Shown here in pieces: positions 12,227 through 19,968 of a stretch of 22,425 nt of DNA. The translations under genes and the position numbers were made by a program. The stretch's first letter is position 1. Each line of letters opens with the position of its first letter. The stretch covers positions 1 through 22,425 of the IMG/VR virus record IMGVR_UViG_3300035701_001717, one strand, 5' to 3'. Origin of the DNA: a virus. Below the pieces are notes generated by a model, which searched no databases, was not told the origin of the DNA, and saw only the letters and a program-made list of their open reading frames with translations.

Positions 12227-14599
12227 ATGCCGGTGGCGGATGCGAGAGATCAGGAGTTGTTGGAGCAGCGGCGCTTCGATGGGGGCGTGAACATGCTGGC
12301 TCAGGGGCCGGACCAGTTGGCGGACGCTGAGAATGTGGTGATTCGGGATGGGAAGGTTACGACGCGGGGCGGGGTGAGGCGGTATCTGGCGGCGGATGGC
12401 GGGTATTTGATTGGGTTCTGGTTCAATGAAGACCATGAGAAGTTCAACGATGCAACTCATACGGGGTTCTGGTTTCCGTTTGCATTCGTTCGGAGCCCGT
12501 GGGGAGAAGTGCAGGGGTGTGCGATGATTCGATTGGCATCCTGGGAGAAGGCGAAGATTCTGTTTGTGTGCGCGGGGGAGGTGTTTATCTACGAGAACGG
12601 GTTTGTGGATACGGTGTTGGTGTCGGGGGTGGGGGCGACGGAGAAGGTTGAGCTGGTGCAGACGGATAATCAGGTGTTGATGTTCCGGACGGGTGGCGCG
12701 CCGAAGGTTTGGGATGGGGATGAGAATGGGGCGGGGTTTGTGGATGTGCCGGCGGCGGTGGTGGGTGAGGATATTCCGAGCGCGGACAATGGGCTCTTCC
12801 ACCAGGGGCGGATTTGGGTGACGGTGGATGATGATGCGTATGCGAGTTTGATTCTGGACTATACGGAATGGGACTCGGTGAAGCGGTATTGGACGGTGCA
12901 GCGGGGGGCGGGGAAGCCGGGGGTGATTCTCTATCCGTTCAACGAGGATATACTGTTGGCGTTTAAGGATGATCGGGTGATGGCGTTTGCGGGGGTGAAT
13001 AGCGTGATTGAGGCGGGGGCGGACCTGGCGAGCTATGTGACACAGCAGGTGGTGAATGTGAAGACGGGTTGCGTGGCGCGATATGCGATTGTGACGATTG
13101 GGGAAGATGTCTGGTATCTGGGGTATGGGGGAATCTGGAGCTTGCAGCGGAATCAGCAGAGCAAGGTGGAGATGGATCCGGTGGCGGTGAGTGTGCCGAT
13201 TCAGCCTTATATCGACCGGATCAACTGGGATAACCAAACGGCGATTGAAGGGGCCTGTGCGGCGGTGCATGACAATTACATTCTGTTTGCGGTGCCGGTG
13301 GATGGGAGCCCGACGAACAACATGATTCTGGTGTATGACCGGGTGGCCCGGAATGGGGCGGGGGCTTGGGTGGGGGTGTGGAAGGGGAACACGCTGAATC
13401 CGGTGCGGTTCTTTAATGACGGTGGGAAGCTGCTGTTTCTTTCGGCAGATAATGCGGTGCGGATTATGTTCACGGATGATCCGTGGGACAGTGAGAGTGC
13501 GTTGGCGGATACGCCAACGTGGGATGAGGATGTGACGTATGAGCCCGGGGAACTGGTCTACTACGAGGAGAGCGGGGAGCAGATTTGGCGGGCGCTGGTG
13601 CCGAACCGGGGGCAGGTGCCGGGGGTGTTTGAGCCGGTGGAAGTGCTGGATCAGTGGCATACCATCGCTGGAGGGGCCGGCGGCGTGGGTGGACTGAGTT
13701 CTATGTGGCAGTCGTTTACGGCCGGGGTTACGGCGCGGATGACGCGGGTGATGATGAGCGTGGGAGTCTCGTATGGGCCACCGACAATGTTGTTCCGCAT
13801 TCTGGACGGGGGTGCGGGGGCGGGAGCGGTGTTGTTTGAAAAGGAGATTACGGATCCGCTGTCTATCACTATTGACCCGCCGGTGACGGTGATTGCCGGG
13901 CAGCAGTACTCGCTGACGTTGGATATTACGGTGCCGGGGCAGGAATTGGGTTTCGGTTATCAAATGCTGATGTTTGTGCCTGGACATGAGCCGGAGGGGT
14001 ATGTGCGGTACGATGGTGGGGGATCTTCGGAAGGGGCTCTTTGTGATATCACGTTTGCCACCTATTACGAGGGATTTGTGCCGAACACGTATTGGGAGCT
14101 GGCGGATAACGATGGGCATCTCTACGACATTGAGAGTCGGATTCTGACGCAGGCGCTGGGGGTGCCGGTGGGGCAGGGGGCGTTTCGGGCGGGGCGGATG
14201 GAGGTGCTTCTCCAAAACCAGAATGCGCTGGTGGATATCAATTTGCTGGGGCGGGATCATGGGGAGGAAGTGGAGTTGTTTGCGGATCTGGAGTGGCTGC
14301 GAACGGGGTGGGATATCGCGGGGGTGGCGGACTGGGAAGAGGATAATGCGAATCTGGATGCGAATGATCCACACCGGAAGGATTATAGCCTGGTGATGGA
14401 TGAGACGGATGGGCTGTGGATGGATGGGGATGGGCTCTATGCCGGGGTGTGGGAGACTCATGCGGTGCGATTTATTCCGATGGTGGTGCAGGATCGGTGG
14501 GTGCGGGTGGAGGTTATCAATCGGCGCGGGAAGTTGAGGGTGCTGGGGGTGGCGTGGCTGTTTGCGAGTATGCCGATGGGAGGGCGGGCGGTGGCGTAG
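12227..14599 (+). CDS. Tail nozzle/hub protein (T7 gp12 / P22 gp10-like) with inserted carbohydrate-binding-like domains
   Basis: 790 residues, close to T7 gp12 in length. The opening FDGGVNMLAQGPDQLADAEN with VVIRDGKVTTRGGVRRYL matches the start of many podovirus tail-tube or nozzle proteins. Repeated strand blocks (VELVQTDNQVLMFRTGG, GIWSLQRNQQSKVEM, NYILFAVPVDGS) suggest a beta-propeller. Residues about 429-478 (TWDEDVTYEPGELVYY, IWRALVPNRGQVPG) resemble a CBM5/12 chitin-binding-type module. About 490-611 (WQSFTAGVTARMTRVMM, TVIAGQQYSLTLD) resembles a jelly-roll domain common in secreted proteins. The C-terminal part returns to the core (YSLVMDETDGLWMDGDG). The core would form the tail channel and the inserts could hold host surface glycans. 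Confidence 0.7.
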   Translation: MPVADARDQELLEQRRFDGGVNMLAQGPDQLADAENVVIRDGKVTTRGGVRRYLAADGGYLIGFWFNEDHEKFNDATHTGFWFPFAFVRSPWGEVQGCAMIRLASWEKAKILFVCAGEVFIYENGFVDTVLVSGVGATEKVELVQTDNQVLMFRTGGAPKVWDGDENGAGFVDVPAAVVGEDIPSADNGLFHQGRIWVTVDDDAYASLILDYTEWDSVKRYWTVQRGAGKPGVILYPFNEDILLAFKDDRVMAFAGVNSVIEAGADLASYVTQQVVNVKTGCVARYAIVTIGEDVWYLGYGGIWSLQRNQQSKVEMDPVAVSVPIQPYIDRINWDNQTAIEGACAAVHDNYILFAVPVDGSPTNNMILVYDRVARNGAGAWVGVWKGNTLNPVRFFNDGGKLLFLSADNAVRIMFTDDPWDSESALADTPTWDEDVTYEPGELVYYEESGEQIWRALVPNRGQVPGVFEPVEVLDQWHTIAGGAGGVGGLSSMWQSFTAGVTARMTRVMMSVGVSYGPPTMLFRILDGGAGAGAVLFEKEITDPLSITIDPPVTVIAGQQYSLTLDITVPGQELGFGYQMLMFVPGHEPEGYVRYDGGGSSEGALCDITFATYYEGFVPNTYWELADNDGHLYDIESRILTQALGVPVGQGAFRAGRMEVLLQNQNALVDINLLGRDHGEEVELFADLEWLRTGWDIAGVADWEEDNANLDANDPHRKDYSLVMDETDGLWMDGDGLYAGVWETHAVRFIPMVVQDRWVRVEVINRRGKLRVLGVAWLFASMPMGGRAVA

Positions 14600-14651
14600 G
14601 CCGAGGCGGCATTTGAGATTTGAGATTTGAAATTGGAGATAGGAGGTCGGT
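14600..14651 (+). repeat. Intergenic heptad module B
   Basis: After the stop: GCCGAGGCGGC, then five heptads ATTTGAG (14611), ATTTGAG, ATTTGAA, ATTGGAG, ATAGGAG (ending 14645), six bases, and ATG at 14652. The last heptad is itself the ribosome binding site. Confidence 0.85.
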
Positions 14652-15398
14652 ATGGGAACGATGAGTGACATGTTTGTTAGGGGGAAGTTGTTTGACGGGC
14701 AGACGGGGCTGAAGTCGGGGGCGGAGTTGGAAGACCTGGCGACGCGGGCTTATCCGACGGTGGCGAGCCAGTTGGTTGACCAGACGAGTTTGGCGACGTA
14801 TTCGGATGCGGCGGTTACGGATGATGGTGGGGCGGCGATCAATCGGCTGCAAGTGAAGGATGGGGGGATTACACACGCGAAGCTGGCGGATGATTGCGTG
14901 GAGGGGCACAACATTAAGGATGGGACGATTACGGCGGCGGACCTGGCGCCGGGAGCGATTACGGCGGCGAAGATTGCGCTGGTGCCGCTATTCCATGCGG
15001 CGGCGGCGGTGTACCAGTGGCTATTGGTGAGTGCGTGGACGAAGGTGACGCTGGGGACAGAGGTGGTGGATTCGCATTCGTATTTCGCGGCGAGCCGGTT
15101 TACTCCGCTGACGGCTGGGTATTACGTGTTCACGGGGTATGTGGATATTTCGGCGGTGTTCACGAATGGGATGCTGATTGCGGCGATCTACAAGAATGGC
15201 GCCATTGCGGGGTATGCCCGGAACTTTGGGACGGCGAGCGCGAATGCAGCCATTGGGGTGAGTGTGATGAGTCCGCCGCTGGCGGCGAACGGGACTACCG
15301 ATTATTTCGAGTTGTACGCCTATCAGGATGAATACCCGACGATGCCCATTACGGGGGGCAGTTATTTCGGGGGATGGTTTGTGTGTGGGGCGGCGTAG
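14652..15398 (+). CDS. Tail fibre/receptor-binding protein with C1q-like C-terminal domain
   Basis: 248 residues; AGGAG lies six bases before the ATG. Residues about 60-115 hold fibre-type repeats (GGITHAKLADD, KDGTITAADLAPGAITAAK), which usually form trimeric shafts. The C-terminal part (about 130-248) reads VTLGTEVVDSHSYFA, FTPLTAGYYVFTGYVDI, AAIYKNGAIAGYARN and DYFELYAYQDE. This is the strand pattern of C1q/TNF-like jelly-roll heads found on phage receptor-binding proteins. It likely trimerises at the tail and contacts the cell surface. The short N-terminus probably docks to the nozzle. Confidence 0.7.
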   Translation: MGTMSDMFVRGKLFDGQTGLKSGAELEDLATRAYPTVASQLVDQTSLATYSDAAVTDDGGAAINRLQVKDGGITHAKLADDCVEGHNIKDGTITAADLAPGAITAAKIALVPLFHAAAAVYQWLLVSAWTKVTLGTEVVDSHSYFAASRFTPLTAGYYVFTGYVDISAVFTNGMLIAAIYKNGAIAGYARNFGTASANAAIGVSVMSPPLAANGTTDYFELYAYQDEYPTMPITGGSYFGGWFVCGAA

Positions 15399-15449
15399 CC
15401 GGGACGGCATTGGAGATTTGAGATTGGAGATTTGAGAGAGGAGTTTGGA
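15399..15449 (+). repeat. Intergenic heptad module C
   Basis: After the stop: CCGGGACGGC, then five heptads ATTGGAG (15409), ATTTGAG, ATTGGAG, ATTTGAG, AGAGGAG (ending 15443), six bases, and ATG at 15450. As in module B there are five units, the last supplies the ribosome binding site, and six bases precede the start. Confidence 0.85.
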
Positions 15450-16010
15450 ATGAGCACGGTTAATGCGAATGTGTCGGCGGGGTATATCTTCGTGGCGGAT
15501 GGGGATGGGAAGGTGCAGATTACCAAGGACCGGCTGAATCTGCTGGGGGTGCCGACGGTGACGGTGGAGCTTTCGGGGGTGATTCAGACGGCGGATATCG
15601 TGGATGGGGTAGTGACCGCGGCGAAGCTGGTGGATGCGGTTGCGGATAGGCTTGTGACGGCTGTGGCGACGGTGCCGGCGGAGGACACGAACAATATTGA
15701 CGTGTCGGTGCAGGCGAAGGACGCGCAGGGGAATGCGCTGTCGGCGGTGGTGCCGATTTTCGCGTTTATTTCGGCGACGGCGACGGGGACGCTGGCGGCA
15801 CTGCCGAGCGGCGGGGCTCCGACTATTGTGAGCAGCCAAGGGACTATCATCATCGGGATGAGCGCGACGTTGCTGGGGGTCTATTACACGAATGCGAGTG
15901 GGTTGCTGGTGCTGAGGTTTACGGAGGCGGGGGCGTTGACGCGGTATTTCCGGGCGATTGTGGGAGGGAAGACGATAGAGGGTAGTGCGGCGATGACGTG
16001 GGCGGCGTAG
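15450..16010 (+). CDS. Fibre-type virion protein with Ig-like domain
   Basis: 186 residues; GAGAGGAG precedes the ATG by six bases, which decides this start over an upstream TTG in frame. The N-terminal part has fibre-type sequence (SGVIQTADIVDGVVTAAKL). Residues about 70-186 alternate hydrophobic and polar residues (NNIDVSVQAKDAQGNALSA, GLLVLRFTEAGALTRYFRA), resembling bacterial Ig-like domains that decorate tail proteins. It probably belongs to the tail or head surface and shares module spacing with the fibre genes on both sides. Specific role unknown. Confidence 0.6.
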   Translation: MSTVNANVSAGYIFVADGDGKVQITKDRLNLLGVPTVTVELSGVIQTADIVDGVVTAAKLVDAVADRLVTAVATVPAEDTNNIDVSVQAKDAQGNALSAVVPIFAFISATATGTLAALPSGGAPTIVSSQGTIIIGMSATLLGVYYTNASGLLVLRFTEAGALTRYFRAIVGGKTIEGSAAMTWAA

Positions 16011-16072
16011 GCCGAAGCGGAATTTGAGATTTGAGATTTAAGAACAGGAAAAATGAAACATAGGAGGCGGTT
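16011..16072 (+). repeat. Intergenic heptad module D
   Basis: After the stop: GCCGAAGCGGA, then ATTTGAG (16022), ATTTGAG (16029), ATTTAAG (16036), then drifted A-rich sequence and AGGAGG five bases before the ATG at 16073. Confidence 0.75.
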
Positions 16073-16528
16073 ATGTGGATGAGTAAGAAACCGGTGAGTG
16101 TGAGTGTGACGGATGCTTCGACGTTGGTGATTCCGGCTTGTGCTCCGGGAACGGTGGCGACGTGGGTGGCCGGGTTGGTTGCCGCGGCGGGGAGTGTGTG
16201 CCGGAATGCGACGGGGCAACTCTATTGGACGGTGGCGGGCGGGACGTGCGGGGCGACGGCGCTGACGCACGATAGCGGAGACGCGAGCGACGGGGGGGTG
16301 ACGTGGCGGCGGCTGTATCAGGATCGGAGCCAGTTGGTGCTGGTGAATGATTCTACCGTGGTGATTTACCTGGGGATCGGATTCGCGGCGGAGGCGAATA
16401 GGGGAATTCGGCTGAATGCGGGTGGGGGGGCCATGAACTTTCTGGAGTTCGGGCGGGTTCCGGAATGCGCGATCTATGCGATTGGCGCGAGCGCGGGGCC
16501 TAGTGTGCTGGGGGTGCAGGAGGGCTGA
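16073..16528 (+). CDS. Small virion-type beta protein
   Basis: 151 residues; AGGAGG precedes the ATG (a second in-frame ATG lies at 16079). The middle (YWTVAGGTCGATALTHDSGD, DGGVTWRRL) resembles short surface modules in phage tail proteins with the 'G..... P.....DG.v.W' pattern. The C-terminal half (SQLVLVNDSTVVIYLGIGFA, NRGIRLNAGGGAMNFLEFG) follows a pattern of small beta-sandwich virion proteins. Its cysteines (CAPG, VCRN, GTCG, ECAI) could allow disulfides. A structural role fits the position between fibre genes, but the family is not certain. Confidence 0.55.
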   Translation: MWMSKKPVSVSVTDASTLVIPACAPGTVATWVAGLVAAAGSVCRNATGQLYWTVAGGTCGATALTHDSGDASDGGVTWRRLYQDRSQLVLVNDSTVVIYLGIGFAAEANRGIRLNAGGGAMNFLEFGRVPECAIYAIGASAGPSVLGVQEG

Positions 16529-16530
16529 GG

Positions 16531-16586
16531 GTTGAGGGATGAGGGCTGAAGGATGAGGGATGAGGGATGAAAGATGAGGGATGTAA
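16531..16586 (+). repeat. Intergenic heptad array of a second type (GATGAGG)
   Basis: Eight contiguous 7-bp units from 16531: GTTGAGG, GATGAGG, GCTGAAG, GATGAGG, GATGAGG, GATGAAA, GATGAGG, GATGTAA, then one base and the ATG at 16588. GAGGGA near the end may serve as the ribosome binding site. The unit differs from ATTTGAG but has the same length and shares TGAG. Confidence 0.85.
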
Positions 16587-16587
16587 G

Positions 16588-17436
16588 ATGAAAAGAAGTG
16601 TGTTGATTGCGATGGTGGTGGCGATGGCTGGGGTGGGGTGGGGACAGGGAGTGGTTAATCCGGCGGGTGATGCGGTGACGCTGGGTGGGAATAGCGTGGC
16701 GCAGATCGTGGCGGCGGCAAGTAACGCGGCGGCGGCCGGGGCGGCGGCGGCTTATATTCCGTTGACTGGCACAACACTCGCGGACACAGACGTTGCTGGC
16801 AGCAGATACATCAAGGGGCCTGGAAATTCCGGGACCGACGGGCCAGTTGTCATGTGGGATTTCTGGGATTTGAAACTTTACTCTGGTTACATGGATGCGT
16901 TTGGTAATTGGGGGACGATCCAAATGTATCCATTTGGGCCAAGCCAAACGAATGGAGCGATGCTGCTCGTCGGTTCTCAATCAACATACCCGAGTCCTGA
17001 ATTCAATGGCTTGTGCGTTTGGTCAAAAGAAAAATTGATTGTTGACAAGGACATCTACGAGAAGGGCATTCCTTTGGAAAGCAAGTACGCGGCGAAGGCA
17101 TCCGGTGATCTGGTTTCGATCGACACCGTGATCGTCGCAACCAATGACCTCAACTACAGCGTGGCACGGAAGCGCAGTTTGGGTTGCAACGTGACGGTCA
17201 CAAATATCAACGGAATGTCCACTTGCGGGACCGGGACGTGGTATCTCTGTCAGGGCACGACGTTCAACTCAGGATGGGCAACGAGCGGGACGTATTCGGC
17301 GTCCACGACGGGAGACACGTTCACAACCAGTTTCACCTGGACGAATGGAAATTCGCTGTTCTTCGTGGTGGATGGCGCGAAATGCAACGGCTTCGGAACC
17401 AACGCGCTGATGATGAGCATTATCGGGAGCAGGTAA
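16588..17436 (+). CDS. Secreted fibre-like protein with signal peptide and Cys-rich C-terminus
   Basis: 282 residues from the ATG at 16588; an upstream in-frame ATG (16567) lies inside the heptad array. MKRSVLIAMVVAMAGVGWGQ is a clear Sec signal peptide. An Ala-rich segment (AQIVAAASNAAAAGAAAA) leads into YIPLTGTTLADTD, a phrase typical of tail fibre shafts. The C-terminal domain (about 200-282) has four cysteines (LGCNVTV, STCGTG, YLCQG, AKCNG), fitting disulfides formed outside the cytoplasm. Codon use changes sharply near 16770 (residue about 61): G-rich before, balanced after. That suggests a native N-terminus joined to an imported C-terminus. It may be an exported adhesin derived from a fibre. 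Confidence 0.7.
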   Translation: MKRSVLIAMVVAMAGVGWGQGVVNPAGDAVTLGGNSVAQIVAAASNAAAAGAAAAYIPLTGTTLADTDVAGSRYIKGPGNSGTDGPVVMWDFWDLKLYSGYMDAFGNWGTIQMYPFGPSQTNGAMLLVGSQSTYPSPEFNGLCVWSKEKLIVDKDIYEKGIPLESKYAAKASGDLVSIDTVIVATNDLNYSVARKRSLGCNVTVTNINGMSTCGTGTWYLCQGTTFNSGWATSGTYSASTTGDTFTTSFTWTNGNSLFFVVDGAKCNGFGTNALMMSIIGSR

Positions 17437-17440
17437 TACC

Positions 17441-19021
17441 ATGCGGGTTACGCTCAAACTGACGCTGTGCGGACTGCTGGCAGCGGTCTCTGTGGCGACT
17501 GCGGACGGCATTATCCAGTCGGTGCGGTCGGGGGTTACGCACGGGGCGTCTCCGGCTCCGCAGGGGTGGAATGATCCCAACGCCTCCATTACTAGATTTA
17601 CGTTTGAGCCAACCGCAACCAATTCCTACGGTCTGGTTATTGACTCTGGTGCCTATCTGCATCACGGCACAGGCGTCGGGTGGACGTGGACGATTATCGG
17701 AACGAACACTGTGGCTGGTGTTAACGCCGGCAGAGTGGAACATGGCGGAAGTTTTGACGGAATTGATGACGAGATAAAGTATCCGTCGTCTACTGGGACG
17801 AGTGATTATTCCGTTGTTGTGTGGATATGTCCGTCGTCGTTGCCAGCACACGGAACAATATGGTCGGAACGTGATGCGTCTTTGAACGTAAGAGGTATTT
17901 CGATGCTGTTTGGGTTATTGCGATTTGAGTTGATTCCGGGAAGCTTAACTGGAGAGATTTCTCCATCTGTAACTACGGGAGTGTGGCAACATATTGCGGT
18001 ATCATGCAGCAACAACTTGGCGTATTGCTATACCAATGGACTGCTATCCTCCGTGCTGCCCGCGACTAATTCGTGGACTCCAAACACTGGAAGTGTTGCC
18101 GGTTGTTGGGGTATAAGTCAACCGTATCCCGGACTTGTCGATGACCTGACTATCTACAGTAAGGCGTTAACGGCAACAGAGATATTGGCGCATTATAACA
18201 ACACGGCCAAGAATGGATCTCATCCCAATGGACAGGATCAAAATGCAACCGACACCGCCGTTGCGTCGTCTGGCTCTGTGACAACGGACGGCTTGTACCG
18301 AGTACACACATACCTCTCCAATGGGGTGTACAACTGTGCATCCGCAACGACGGTGGACATGCTGATTGTGGCTGGTGGCGGCGGCGGCGGTTCCGGTGGT
18401 GGTGGCGGCGGCGGAGTCGTTGTGACAAATCTATCGCTGGGCAAAGGGGATCATTGGGTATCGGTTGGGTTAGGTGGAGCGCCGAGAACCGTGGGCAACA
18501 ACACATCGGTTGACGCCGTCTATATGGCCCGTGGCGGTGGAAAAGGAGGCCAAGCTGATATCGCAGTGGGTGGTACGGGAGGATCAGGAGGGGGCGGTGG
18601 GGCGTGTTCAACTGGCGTCACGGGCGGTGGCACCAACGTAGTTGGACAGGGAAGTCTTGGTGGTGGAAATGGAAACTATAGAGGCAGTCCTTATCCAGCC
18701 GGTGGTGGAGGCGGAGCGGCGCAGGTTGGTGGGTCTGCAACAGCAAACAATCAAGGAGGAATCGGCGGGGAAGGCATCACGAATGCGTATTCTGGAGTAG
18801 CCATGGTATATGGTTCTGGCGGAGGGGGTGCGTGTTTTGTAGGGGGCGGAACTGGAGGGACTGGAGGGACGGGTGCTGGAAATGGAGCGTCCGGCACGTT
18901 GGGGGGAGATGCCACGGCGAATAGAGGTGGAGGCGGAGGAGGAGGAGGATTAGACACACCTAGTGGCGGAAACGGCGGGAGCGGAGGAAGCGGAATCGTT
19001 ATCATTCGAGAATTGAAATGA
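17441..19021 (+). CDS. Secreted LamG-domain adhesin with polyglycine C-terminal region
   Basis: 526 residues. The N-terminus MRVTLKLTLCGLLAAVSVAT followed by ADG is a signal peptide. Residues about 75-260 form a LamG/concanavalin A-like lectin domain: HGGSFDGIDDEIKY, DYSVVVWICPSS, GVWQHIAVSCSNNLAYCYTN and PYPGLVDDLTIYSKALTATE are its usual strand signatures. From about 283 (GLYRVHTYLSNGVYN, VDMLIVAGGGGGG) to the end (GSGIVIIRELK) it is the glycine-rich domain of bacterial surface proteins. Polyglycine helices build the S16-type phage adhesin. LamG binds glycans or proteins. Composition is less G-rich than the phage core, suggesting acquisition from a host surface protein. It could be a receptor-binding adhesin or an exported protein coating the infected cell. 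Confidence 0.8.
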   Translation: MRVTLKLTLCGLLAAVSVATADGIIQSVRSGVTHGASPAPQGWNDPNASITRFTFEPTATNSYGLVIDSGAYLHHGTGVGWTWTIIGTNTVAGVNAGRVEHGGSFDGIDDEIKYPSSTGTSDYSVVVWICPSSLPAHGTIWSERDASLNVRGISMLFGLLRFELIPGSLTGEISPSVTTGVWQHIAVSCSNNLAYCYTNGLLSSVLPATNSWTPNTGSVAGCWGISQPYPGLVDDLTIYSKALTATEILAHYNNTAKNGSHPNGQDQNATDTAVASSGSVTTDGLYRVHTYLSNGVYNCASATTVDMLIVAGGGGGGSGGGGGGGVVVTNLSLGKGDHWVSVGLGGAPRTVGNNTSVDAVYMARGGGKGGQADIAVGGTGGSGGGGGACSTGVTGGGTNVVGQGSLGGGNGNYRGSPYPAGGGGGAAQVGGSATANNQGGIGGEGITNAYSGVAMVYGSGGGGACFVGGGTGGTGGTGAGNGASGTLGGDATANRGGGGGGGGLDTPSGGNGGSGGSGIVIIRELK

Positions 19022-19425
19022 AGAAACTACTCATACTTGTGGCGCTGCTATCCGCAACGGCAATTGCAGGCGAACGCTACATCATCATCGCGGCGCGTGA
19101 CGACCTGACCAACGCCGACAAGCTCAAGATACGGGACAAGATCAAGGAACTCCCTAGGCACGACTGGCACAATATCGAGCGCATGACCGACATGCCGCAG
19201 TACCGGTCGATCGCCAACACCAACATCACCTGGCGCATCATCTGCCTCGACCGCGCGAAACACAGCAGCCCCTGGCCCAAGATCCCGTGGACGAAGGAGC
19301 AATACGAGGCGTGGAAAGACAACAACCTCGCGGCACCGAACAAGGTGCAGGTGCGCAAGAGCGACGACCCGACAGCCGAGTTAACGGCGGCGGGGCTCGA
19401 ACCGATGCCGAGCGTAAAACCATAA
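19018..19425 (+). CDS. Small secreted protein, function unknown
   Basis: 135 residues; the start overlaps the previous stop (ATGA), indicating coupled translation. MKKLLILVALLSATAIAGER is a signal peptide with an A-x-A type site. The mature part has helices (LTNADKLKIRDKIKELPRHD) and a basic, Trp-rich middle (ITWRIICLDRAKHSS, IPWTKEQYEAW), with a Pro-rich end. Codons end mainly in C, unlike both neighbours, so it may have been imported. No family recognised. The tight link to the LamG adhesin gene suggests they act together at the envelope. Confidence 0.65.
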   Translation: MKKLLILVALLSATAIAGERYIIIAARDDLTNADKLKIRDKIKELPRHDWHNIERMTDMPQYRSIANTNITWRIICLDRAKHSSPWPKIPWTKEQYEAWKDNNLAAPNKVQVRKSDDPTAELTAAGLEPMPSVKP

Positions 19426-19453
19426 GGGGCGACGTGGGATGTGAGGTGGCGCT

Positions 19454-19786
19454 ATGGAGCTGAGTAAGACACAGCGTTTGCAGTCGGAGCGGGAGGAGTT
19501 TCAGCGCGAGGTGTTGACTCGGTTGGCGGAGCATGGGGAGGCGCTGCGGCGGATTGATGAGCGGATAACGGACGTGAGTACGAATGGGCTGCGAATATGC
19601 GCGGAACATAAGGCGGACTTGGTGAATATCAAGCAGCAGGAAAAGGCGTTGTGGTCGGCGGTGAATGGTTTGCGGAGAGTACCGCGACAACAGGCGACAA
19701 TATGGGGAGCGGGTGGCGTGGGGGTGGGTGGGGCTCTGTTGGTGTTGTTGGAATGGCTGCAAAAGCACAACGGAGGCACACCATGA
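19454..19786 (+). CDS. XhlA/holin-like membrane protein
   Basis: 110 residues; GTGAGG lies upstream of the ATG. The N-terminal 60 residues form a coiled coil (QRLQSEREEFQREVLTRLAE, ALRRIDERITDVS). A basic stretch (NGLRRVPRQQ) precedes one hydrophobic segment (about 82-102, IWGAGGVGVGGALLVLLEWL) and a short polar tail. This layout, coiled coil then a single membrane helix at the C-terminus, is that of XhlA-like lysis proteins and small holin partners. The overlapping genes after it look like a lysis or envelope cassette. No cysteine or catalytic site suggests an enzyme. Confidence 0.55.
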   Translation: MELSKTQRLQSEREEFQREVLTRLAEHGEALRRIDERITDVSTNGLRICAEHKADLVNIKQQEKALWSAVNGLRRVPRQQATIWGAGGVGVGGALLVLLEWLQKHNGGTP

Positions 19787-19968
19787 GTGAGACGATCGAT
19801 GGGCTGGAGCGGAAGTTGGCGGAGGCTATTCTGAAGCGGAATGGGCTGTATGCGTCGCTGCGGGAAGTGGAGCTGGAGATGGATAATCTGCGCCTGGCGA
19901 TTTCGCGGCATGTTGCGGCGCTGCATAACTCGCATGTTGTGGAAGCGGATGAGGGGGTGTTGCGATGA
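19783..19968 (+). CDS. Small coiled-coil protein
   Basis: 61 residues from the ATG that overlaps the previous stop (ATGA). It is almost all one helix with heptad-like leucines (IDGLERKLAEAILKRNGLYA, LREVELEMDNLRLAISRHV). It has no membrane segment, so it is not an inner-membrane spanin by itself. The next gene again overlaps by ATGA. It may bind the coiled coil of the preceding protein. Function unknown. Confidence 0.65.
   Translation: MSETIDGLERKLAEAILKRNGLYASLREVELEMDNLRLAISRHVAALHNSHVVEADEGVLR

Noticed and set aside
11960-14671. Leftward open frame of about 900 codons opposite the nozzle gene
   Set aside because: Same compositional cause. The product is His/Arg/Pro-rich, and the + strand nozzle frame has a clear start, ribosome binding site and family pattern.
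14652-19021. Diversity-generating retroelement acting on the fibre genes
   Set aside because: No reverse transcriptase gene and no template/variable repeat pair with adenine-specific changes was seen in the window.
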